A stretch of DNA of 64,000 nt from Macrophomina tecta (taxonomy: Eukaryota > Ascomycota > Dothideomycetes > Botryosphaeriales > Botryosphaeriaceae). This document shows, piece by piece, positions 55,018-64,000 of this stretch. Location: positions 930,001 through 994,000 of the forward strand of contig JAKSGN010000023.1 of NCBI GenBank assembly GCA_024180945.1. The letters are read 5' to 3'. The first letter of the stretch is position 1. Each line of letters opens with the position of its first letter. The notes below the pieces were generated by a model. That model was not told the origin of the DNA and searched no databases. It saw only the letters and a list, made by a program, of their open reading frames with translations. A program made the position numbers and the translations under genes.

Positions 55018-55936
55018 CTTCTTCTCCTCCTCCTCCTTCTTCTTAACACCATGCGGCAGCGCTGCTTGGATATTATTATAGCAGATGGAGGCTATATTAA
55101 CTGGTAATATACGAAGTAGACACGTGTTAAGAGTAGGAAGGGAATTCAGCCGTTTTACTACGTAAAATACCGTATGATCTCCGGCCCCCACTTCGTGCCG
55201 CGCTAACAATATTTATGCCTGCAACCATAGTAAATTTGCGTGCAAAAGGCGTAGCGTGGCACGCGCATCCCGGCCCACTCCGTGCCGCGCTAGCAATATC
55301 TACGCCTGCAACCGTAGTAGCGCCGTCTTGGCGGCGATCCGAGTCCACATTTTCCGCGCTTTCTCCGCGCCTCCTGCCTCACCGTCATCTCCACCACCAC
55401 TATCTTCACCATCTCCATCATCATCACCATCACTGTCGTCGGTACCGCTGAGTCCTCTCGCTAGCATCCCTGCGCCCCTCTGCCGGCCGGTCGAACGACC
55501 ACCTCATACCGTCTCGACATCCTCATAGGCAACCACGCACAGTTGTCCGTGCCCATCCGCTTGGGCCGTCTCGAGAGAATTCTGGATGCGAACAAGCAGG
55601 CCGCTATAAAATTCCAGCATCCTACCCGGTAAATGTCCGTGGCCTGGTTGCTGCGGGTCCCTTTGCCGGAAGATCTGGGGTCTGTAGGCATCGCACCTCG
55701 CTGCGGTGTCCGTTCTGTTCCTTCGGATACTTCCCAGACGGCCGGAGCTGGGTGGCGTGAGGAGTCACAGCTGAGCCAAGGCTGCTCTGGAGCACTGTCT
55801 TCGCAAAGCCTGGGTGGGCGGGTATCGTGCACGTCGTGTACGGGATATTGTTTCTTTGCCTCGGCCTGCGCGCCGACCCTGTACGTGCCTTGGTCCGCTG
55901 ACTGCATAGAATAGACTAGTAGCGTTTCCAAATCAA

Positions 55937-57101
55937 ATGGCTCTTTCTCCCTCCGTCCAATCTGGCCAGACCATCCTCGTGTCTTCACCGGCCGTCGCTG
56001 AATGGCTCGATCACGATGACGTCAAGTACCTCGGGTGCCATTCGCAGCACAGGCTCACCTTCGAAGTTCAAATCGACGCGCCCACGTACCATGCGGCTTT
56101 AATGCTTCGGATCCCGCTTAGTCTAAAAGAGTTTGCGAATAAGAAATTCGTCTACTCGATTATCCCGCCTGACAATCTGCGGAGCCTGCGTGTTGATAGC
56201 AACGGCAATGATATTTCAGAACGGGTTCGCGATGTATTTGCCAAGGGTAAGAGGCCTATCACGATCATACATTTCTCCGTAGATCGACCAGCCATGATCG
56301 TCGGACCACCGGAAGGTAGCGGTCGGCTCAGGTCGAGCAGCTCTGAGGAAGCCCTGCGGGCTCTTCATTCGCTTTCCTCCTTAACCGAGTTCACACTCCA
56401 TGTCTCGAGTGAAAGCATGGGTGAGGCGCAGCTCAAGCATCTGTTGAGTCTATGCGGTGGGCCGTTCCGCTTGGGCCCCAATCACGTTCAAAGCCTTTAC
56501 GCTGGCAAGGGCGGCAAGCTGCTGTGTAGGACTGAGGAGCAAAGCCATCATGCCGAGAGCCCACCGTCGTATGACGAGCTTGCTCTGACGCCCCCGCCTC
56601 CAGCCGGGGGGCATGCAAGTAAGGCGCCCCCTTGTCCTTGCCAGGGCGTCGTACTGATAGCGTGTTTTACCAGGCACATCGACCCCTGAAGCACCGCCTG
56701 GCAAGAAAAGGAAAGCGCCTGCCTCACCCGGCGATTCCATTACCGACCAACAACGATCGCTGATCGAGCAACAATTCGACGTCTTCGGGAAGCGACTAGA
56801 GGAGCATCTCAACAAACAGTGGAAGAGGAAGCTCGACGACCGACTGATGGAGGTCAGGGAGAGCATACTCTCAGAAGTGGATGATCATCTTGAACGGCAG
56901 TTGGCCGAAATCCGGGTTGAAATTCTCGACACGGCATATGATTGGATAGAGGAAGGCAAAAAAGAAACTGACGACGTCCTAACAGAACAACTCGATGATC
57001 GGTTACTCGATATCAAAGAAGAGGTGCGTGACACCGTCAAGGAGGAGTTGGAGATGGCCGAAGAGAATATTAGAGCGGATCTCAGGCACGCTCTCGGCTG
57101 A
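55937..57101 (+). CDS. Protein of unknown function with C-terminal coiled coil
   Basis: Exons 55937-56618 and 56674-57101 (55 nt intron, ACTGAT branch), giving 369 residues. The N-terminal 200 residues look globular (FEVQIDAPTYHAALMLRIPL; KRPITIIHFSVDRPAMIVG), followed by a Pro-rich linker and a basic patch (GKKRKAPASPG). The last 100 residues are highly charged, helical and heptad-like (LEEHLNKQWKRKLDDRLMEV). The basic patch may direct it to the nucleus. I recognise no known domain. Gene structure and codon character look like a real host gene. Confidence 0.65.
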
Positions 57102-57598
57102 GGCTTTTGCTTATGTGATCAGATAAGTGCATCTTGTTCATGTGATTGGAATGAATAGGGAGTGGCGATAGCGGCTGAGGCAAAGGGGTGGGTGCGTCGG
57201 AGATGGCGAGATAGTTGTTTGGTATCGTGGTGCCGATGACATTGAGCTCTGGAATCCTCCCAAGGCCGTAGTCCGAGAACGCCACGTCGGACGGTTTTCT
57301 CACCCACCATCCTAGTTAAAAATAGTCTCGCCAGTTCTATTGTCGGCCATTCTAGAAAGCAATGTTCGTGCTATTTATTGCAGCGGGGCGCGGCTATTCC
57401 TCGTACGGTTTGTGCCACTGCAGTCCCGATATCAGTGTCGAGCCTTGCTTGCTTTCCACGCTCTCTCGCACCTTTGTTGCCGCTGCTCCACCATCCCATA
57501 GTTAGCAATTTCTCTATAAGTAGAGAATAGCTGCTTATAGATTTTACGGTTTTGTTGATGCGCTTTTCTTTGATGGGGAGGGAGGGTAGTCGCTCCGC
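57102..57598. other. Convergent 3' spacer
   Basis: No supported gene; AT/GC mixed sequence between two convergent genes. Confidence 0.4.
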
Positions 57599-58051
57599 TT
57601 AGCACCGAACAAAAACTTTTGTCAGGTTACTGTATGCTCTTTTCAAGGCGTTAGGGAACAACTCCGGCTCCTCGACGAATCGCTGTGGTCGCCACAGCGT
57701 TCCGAAACCTAAGCCATGGAGAGTGCTGGAGATGTAGCTGAGCCATTCGTAGGTTCGGACGTTATCCATCATGTTCGGTCCTGTAAGACCCAGTCGAGAT
57801 GCCAGATTTGAGACTGTGAACATGATGGCGGGAAGTTCGGTGATAACCTCATCATCGATGGCAAGAACGGGGATACACATCTTGGGATTGATGTGGTGGA
57901 AGTGGTCAGGTAGTCTAGCGACACTGGCATCGCCTGGCTGCTTTTCTATTTTCGTTTGAATAGGCTCGAACGGAAGTCCTGTTTCGCGAAGGATAATGTG
58001 GACTGCTAGCGAGCAAGCATTTGGGGAGTACCAAAGTCGAAGGCGCGGCAT
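57599..58051 (-). CDS. Glutathione S-transferase-like protein, C-terminally truncated
   Basis: 150 residues starting MPRLRLWYSPNACSLAVHI. The thioredoxin-fold half carries the catalytic-type Ser (YSPNACS), the cis-Pro segment KMCIPVLAIDD and ITELPAIMFTVSNLA, as in bacterial-type and fungal GSTs. The helical half is cut after LKRAYSNLTK, where family members continue for about 60-70 residues. GTTTTTG at the end may be a splice donor, but no matching exon was found downstream. Probably a shortened or broken gene that conjugates glutathione, if functional. Confidence 0.7.
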   Translation of the reverse strand: MPRLRLWYSPNACSLAVHIILRETGLPFEPIQTKIEKQPGDASVARLPDHFHHINPKMCIPVLAIDDEVITELPAIMFTVSNLASRLGLTGPNMMDNVRTYEWLSYISSTLHGLGFGTLWRPQRFVEEPELFPNALKRAYSNLTKVFVRC

Positions 58052-60359
58052 ATTGAATACTGGCTGTTGGAAGGATATTGAAGTTGTACACTACTCAAAG
58101 GAAACCCTCAGAAAAGTCTTAAGCTGGGCAAATCGAGACATTGAAGTACACGGGCATCGGTGCAAACTCGTGGTTGGGTTCAATGCGCCGTTGGTTCCGG
58201 TGCCGTGTTGAAACCAGCAGCTAGCATCTATGCAACGTACTGCAACTCTAGAACCAGAAGAAGCACAGGCGCAAGGGCTTGCTCCCGTTTAACCCTTACT
58301 CACATTCCTACTGTGTACTGCTTCAACAGGTTATAAAGCACGCTTTGGCTTAATGTGTCTAGCAGAAAAGCTTTAGAATGATCACTTGAAATGGATGGCA
58401 TGTTCCGTCACAATGGCGTCATTACCCGTCCACCGAGTCCAATCGTGCATATATGTTGAGTCCCTCACCAGGCCGCGAAATCCTACTGCACGCGTCCTCG
58501 TCGCCGCGGCTGGTAATATTTATCAGAGGAGCGTCTCTGATGGGTAGCCGAGCGCAGAGGTGATGGATGGCAGCCTGCAACACGCCATTGCAGCCTGTTG
58601 GGGTGCGGCTTCGACGTGATGAAAATTTTTCATCGACGCGCCGACCGCAACCACAACCGCGCTACCTACTGCCTCCGCTTGGGCAACGCGACCATCTATC
58701 CAGGGAGGCTCATCGAGGGAAACTGGGATACGAAAACCACCCGACGTACGACTACCTGGCTCGCAGCCAGGCCCGACGCTGGCTCTATCCAGCCAGCCGA
58801 TGTGGACGCGCCCTAGGCGTATGACAGGACACCCTTGGGCTTGCACCGGCTCTGAGATCGCTGAGAATGCGGCGAGGGCGCAGGGGAACCTCTTTTCTGA
58901 GAACTTGTTAAGGCTAACGTGTTGTAGACGTTCGGTGCGAAACCTGTTAAGGCCTCGAGGCCTCCGACCGCGAAGACCTTGTTAAGGCTCAACCTCGAGA
59001 ACTCGTTAAGGCCTCTCCGAGAGAGCCGATCCGGTGCGCACACATGAGACCTAGCGGAAGGTCTTAATAGGCGTGGGGCTCGCAACCTGGTACGATGCGA
59101 CCGGTCGGCTCGACGAGACGGAAACACGGGCAAGCTCTGGGGAAGGGAAGGGAAACACAGGCCAGTCGTGCAGAGACTCAACTCGTTGGAGACACAGGCC
59201 AGCTCAGAACAGGAGGGGACACAAGCTTGGTTAGTAGGAGAGGGTGGAGCAGGGTGGGATCTGGTCCGTTACCCCTTCTGCAATACACGGTCGGCCTGTC
59301 ATGGGGAGACCCCTAGAGGCAACGCGAAACGGGGACCTAGTGAGTGTAGAGTGTTGCGCCCCTGCAGAATATTCAGGTTGTCCGCGGGGCGTAATGCGCA
59401 GCAGCCACTGCTAGCTCCGAGGACCTCACCCTTCACTGGGCTCTGACCCTCGGTGCACCTGGATGGCAGGCAGGATCACGTCCTGGCCGGAGAGACTGCT
59501 GCGTGGCTCGAGAGAACGGAGGCGCGTGTCGGTATGCATAGAGACGGGACTGTTCGCCTCCAAACCCAATGCTAAAGCAAACGGGAATGATGAACTAGGA
59601 GGTTTTAGGACAGCACGCCGGCGATGCATGCTTAAGGAGCAAACAGAGATCACTCAGGCAGGAGGGGTTTGCGAGCATGCCGTGCTTTTTGGGGACCGCC
59701 TTCAGCTACGCGCGACAGTACAAATGCACGCACTGGCTCTGGAATTCGACGTTTCGCTGTTTGACAGTCAATAGGATGCGCCGTGTCTGCTAAGCGCGAA
59801 GAAAGTCCATGTTCAACAAGCAGTACTGCATGCATCCGGCGCTCTGCAGCTTCAAGCTCCAAAGAGTTCTAACCAGAGAAGGTGGGGAGGGGGGGAGGAG
59901 TGGTGTTTGCACAGCGCTGTGCAAAATAGCGCACATTCCCTGCCGGCATTAGCATTTCAGTGGCCTACTTCCCCGGCAGGGTAGTCGGCGCGTATGGTGT
60001 TCATAGACTCATCTAGACACAAAAACCGGCAGGTGTGAGTTGCATTTCTCTGACGTTATCGATCGACCAGAAAGCGGGGTTGCATTGCGCGACTTAAGGT
60101 ATCCCAAGTCACGATTGGCCGAGTCATAGCGGCAGGGCGTGGCACCAACAATGGTCCCGCGTCTAAGTTCCAAATCAGAACACTTTGTGTCCTTGAATGC
60201 GTCAATTCGATGGACCAGCGAGCTTGGTCTTCCAATATAAACCATCCATGGGCGCTCTTAATCGCCCCGCTGCTTATTCCTCGATTTGGAACACAATCCT
60301 GTGACCATCTTCCCTCTAGTCTCCATATTGTTCTGACAACTCGTGCATCAGCGATAACA
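58052..60359. other. Gene-free, GC-rich stretch
   Basis: 2.3 kb without a supported gene. It contains four scattered GTTAAGGC units at about 58907-59012 and several GACACAGGCCAG-like short repeats at 59155-59205. The origin is unclear. Confidence 0.4.
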
Positions 60360-63300
60360 ATGTCGGAAAAGAAGACCTCAATTCGAAGCACGAAACTTCG
60401 GACTTTGCTTCGGAGAGTTCTGGCAGGCGAGGAAAATATTACAGTAAACAACGCCAGATTGTTTCTCGAGGCGATCTGCGACCAGCCCGAGCCCGCAATT
60501 TGCATCCAGAGACTCGCCGGCAGCCTCCAAGGCTGCTCTGCCCTACAATCTTCACTGTCTTTCGACACCTCTCCCGCCTTCTTGGATGGTCCAATAGCCG
60601 CCTTGCTCCGCTACCTCGAAGCACCCGAACTGAAGACAATTTGCGGCGGCGAGGTTTTGCGACAAGTGATAGGAAGAATTGTAGATACACCACTGGCTTG
60701 GGACGCCCTAGTCGAGGCTGCTAGGTCTGATCAGCTCACCGGCCCAGGATATGCAGCTTTTTCGTGGCTCCTCCTGCAGCTCGTATCTCTGCCGGCTGAA
60801 CGGGCAATCACATATACCCCAATCGCGCACGATGAAAAGATACAGAAACAGCTCTTTGGATCTCGGGATCTTCAAGTTCGGTTGCGCGCGCGAAGGATTG
60901 TCTACATCGTCAACACTATTACAGCCGAACACGCAGCTGCTGCAGATGGGCCTGGAGGACGACATGATAACGACTTTTCCGACTTTCGGAAAATCTCCAT
61001 TCTGCCAACCCCGGATGAACTGGCATCAAAAGACCCCTTTCTACCGCGCGCAAGTCAGGTGAGCGATCGCTTGAAGAGCCCGGATGGCCTTGCCTTCCAT
61101 GTCGACAGTCAGTTCCGATTGTTGCGTGAGGACATGCTGCGTGACTTGCGAGAGGAGCTTCAGGCTGCACTTATGGGAACGAAAGGCCGCCGCAAGGCCT
61201 TCTGCGTCGAGCACTTGGGCTTGGCCGGGATCAATGCTGACGGGCGTCAACCGTGGTCTCTTCAGCTCCGGTGTACGGAAGACCTTCCCCAGCTACCCAA
61301 AAAGAGCACCGCCGCGCGTAAGGAGTTTCTCAAAGATAACCCGAAATTCCTGAAGCACGAGTCAGTGGCGTGTTTGATAGCAGACGGTGACGTCGTGATG
61401 CTGGGAACCCTGGTGAGAGAAGAAGGACTTTTGGCCCAGAAACCTCCGGTTTTATGCTTGCAGATTCCGGAGGCGGCAATGGAGAAAGCTCTCACGCGGA
61501 GCAAGATTGCGAAAAATATAAAACTGGTTCAGCTAAGCACGGCTATGTTCGCGTACGAGCCAGTGTTGAGACAACTGAAGGAGATCAGAGAACTCCCGTT
61601 GGGGGAGGAAATACTTCGTTGGGAGCGAGGAAAGCGCCTGGTAACTCCAGGATATCAACTGACCGGTGAAATGGTCCAATTCGCTGAAATCCTTGAGAAA
61701 ACCCCTTCTCACGACTTGAGTGGTGTGTTACAGCTCTCTCATCGGACCCGACTCGATAAGTCCCAAGCAGCCTGCTTCTTAGCGGGACTTCGCCAGAGGG
61801 TCAGCATGATTCAGGGACCTCCAGGTACCTTAAATTGCTCCTTGTGATGCATAACAGAAAACGGCAGCTAATCGAGCAAAGGAACTGGCAAATCGTTTAT
61901 TGGTTCGCTAATCGCTAAAGCGATCCATGACCACTCCGACCAGAACATTCTCCTCGTATGCTACACACACCACGCCCTCGACCAATTTCTGGAAGACCTA
62001 TTGAACCTTGGCGTACCGGAATCAAGCATCGTTCGTCTCGGGTCGACGATGAAGGCAACTTTAAGAACGAGCGCCCTTTCGCTGGAGCAAGCACGACAGA
62101 GTGCGAAACTGAGGTACGAACAATTTCAGTTGTTGGATTTACTGAAGAAAAGACTGGCGGAAGAAGAATCAAGCCTCAACGAGGCTTTCAACAGCTTCCA
62201 GCAAGCGCAATTCTCCAAGCCAGAGATACTCGAGCACCTCGAGTTCCGGTCTGACGGTGCTCCATTTTATAACGCCTTTGAGGTGACTGAAGAGAGTGGA
62301 AATATGGGCCGAGTGGGCAGAAAAGGCAGAGCCATTGATCGGTTCTATCTGGTCGATCGTTGGTGCCGTGGAAAGGACGCAGGGATATTCCAGAAACAGC
62401 GCGGGAGCGCCTTTCGAGCTGTCTGGGACATGAGACCGGTCGATCGACTCAAAGCCTTGAATGAATGGAAGGAGGAAATGTTGAGGGAGCGCTTGGCAGT
62501 TGTCCGCGATGCTGGCACAGCCTACAATGCGACCCTGAATCAGATAAACGCCGTATACATGGAGAGGGACCTAATTGTCATGCGCCAAAAACGCATTGTC
62601 GCGTGTACCACGACTGCAGCAGCGAAGTATGTACAAGCTCTGCAATCGACCGCTCCAGGCGTCCTCCTGCTAGAAGAGGCTGGGGAGATTCTGGAAAGCC
62701 ATGTCCTTACGGCGCTTGGCCCGGATATAAAGCAACTAGTTCTGATCGGCGATCACAAACAACTCCGGCCCAAGGTTCATTACGACCTTAGTGTGGAGAA
62801 AGGAAACGGCTATGATCTGAATCTTTCGCTTTTCGAGAGGCTCGTGATCCAGGGCTATCCTCATAACGTGTTGTCCCAGCAACATCGAATGCGTCCGGAG
62901 CTGTCGGCGTTTGTTAGGCAGCTTACATATCCGGACCTCATTGATGCTCCCAGGACCAAAAGCAGGCCCAACCTGCGGGGATTCCAAGATGATGTCATGT
63001 TCGTGAATCACAACGAGGGCGAGATGGACATGGTAGATGTGCCAGACTGGAGGGACACTACATCGATTTCGTCGAAGAAGAACTTGTTCGAGGCTAAAAT
63101 GGCTCTGAAGTGCGTGCGATATCTTGGACAACAGGGTTACCGGACTGACGATATTGCCGTATTGACTCCGTATCTCGGCCAATTGCGTCTTTTGCTCGAT
63201 GAGCTAGGAAAAGACAACGATCCGGTTCTGAATGATCTAGACTCGCACGATTTGGTTCGCGCTGGATTGATGCCCGCAGCGTCGGCCAACTTGGGGAAGC

Positions 63301-64000
63301 CGCGCATTAGGATATCTACCATTGGTGAGCTCAGATCCACAGCCCATTGAACGTGCAGTTGATGTCCACGTAATGTTCGTGCATTAATTTTGAGCAAAAG
63401 CTTACTGGAACGCAGACAATTTCCAAGGAGATGAGAGCAACATAGTCGTAGCATCTTTGACAAGGTGTAACTCACACCGGGATATTGGCTTCATGGCTTC
63501 TCCGGAACGATTGAATGTTCTGCTCTCCCGAGCGCGGGATGCTCTCATTCTCATCGGCGATGCAGAGACATTCACGGGCTCCGGCAAAGGCGGGAAGCTG
63601 TGGCAACGCACCATGGCGATGTTTAAGGCGGGAAAACATGTCTATGATGGACTCCCTGTGAGATGCGAGCGCCATCCAGACCGGAAGGTTCTTTTGCTGC
63701 GCCCTGAAGATTTTGAGAGTAATTGCCCGGACGGCGGTTGCACAGAACCATGGTAAGCCATAGCTCTCGCTGGTATTCGTGTCCTAACAAAAACATGCGT
63801 AGTGGCACGGTCCTCGCATGCGGTCTTCATAAATGTCCTCAGTATTGCCACCAACTCTACGACCACTCAAAAATGGCCTGCCAGGGTGTGATAGAATCGA
63901 AATGCGCGAACAGCCACCTCCGCCGCCGGAGGTGCTGTGATCCCCAGCCATCTACTTGCCCAATCTGCGACTTTGAGGAGGAGAAGCGCGAAAAAGAATT
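60360..64000 (+). CDS. NFX1-type zinc-finger SF1 helicase (ZNFX1-like), 3' partial
   Basis: Exons 60360-61824, 61882-63324, 63416-63752 and 63803 to beyond the window, over 1,147 residues so far. The N-terminal 440 residues lack a recognised domain. A Upf1-like SF1 helicase follows: LSHRTRLDKSQAACF (Q-type motif), Walker A QGPPGTGKS split by the 57 nt intron 1, motif Ia CYTHHALDQFLE, motif II LLEEAGE, QQHRMRPELS, and VDNFQGDESNIVV with LNVLLSRARDA completed by intron 2. After this come Cys/His-rich NFX1-type repeats (CERHPDRK, CGTVLACGLHKCPQYCHQ, CCDPSPSTCPIC). Relatives bind RNA and act in small-RNA silencing or heterochromatin. Nuclear or perinuclear action here is inference. Confidence 0.88.

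Noticed and set aside
54928..55209. 93-codon frame with a poly-Val run
   Set aside because: The Val run is the translation of the (TAC)n microsatellite on the reverse strand. It is not a gene.

Overview
The window is nuclear DNA of a filamentous ascomycete (Pezizomycotina type). The evidence is genes split by roughly 50-60 nt introns with CTAAC/CTGAC-like branch sites, fungal gene families (amyloid-motif NLRs, BTB proteins, RING-patatin, NFX1-type helicase, MAPEG), and a heavy load of fungal transposons (Fot/pogo, Tc1/mariner, Tad1-like LINEs, Ty1/copia relics). Host genes sit as islands between transposon-rich, partly AT-rich stretches. The species cannot be named from sequence alone.

0-15 kb: a MAPEG membrane protein and an F-box-like fragment precede an 11 kb unit (4250-15230) built as a large inverted repeat. 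Each arm carries an NLR gene (sigma-type amyloid motif, NB-ARC, TPR). Between the arms lie a Fot-family transposase and a SesB-like alpha/beta hydrolase whose last residues are also a sigma motif. This is the most interesting part of the window. It looks like a fungal amyloid signalosome, in which the NLR seeds a prion-like fold that is passed to the lipase effector. The two NLRs have an identical nucleotide-binding core, but different sigma motifs and different numbers of TPR units (8 versus 3).

15-27 kb: an orphan gene of unknown family between two direct repeats, a large J-domain protein, a small MITE-like palindrome, a RING plus patatin-like phospholipase, and a BTB protein.

27-53 kb: a transposon graveyard with two structurally intact pogo elements (28193-30092 and 39576-41408, both with TA target duplications and long terminal inverted repeats). 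It also holds one nearly full Tad1-like LINE, several truncated LINE, Fot, Tc1 and copia relics, a second BTB gene, a decayed paralogue of the orphan gene and a decayed C2H2 zinc-finger gene.

53-64 kb: a three-exon gene of unknown function, a decayed Tc1 element next to a palindrome, a coiled-coil protein of unknown function, a C-terminally truncated glutathione S-transferase, and a long NFX1-type (ZNFX1-like) SF1 helicase running off the right edge.

All splice models were built by hand from reading frame and splice-site logic. They have not been checked against transcripts.
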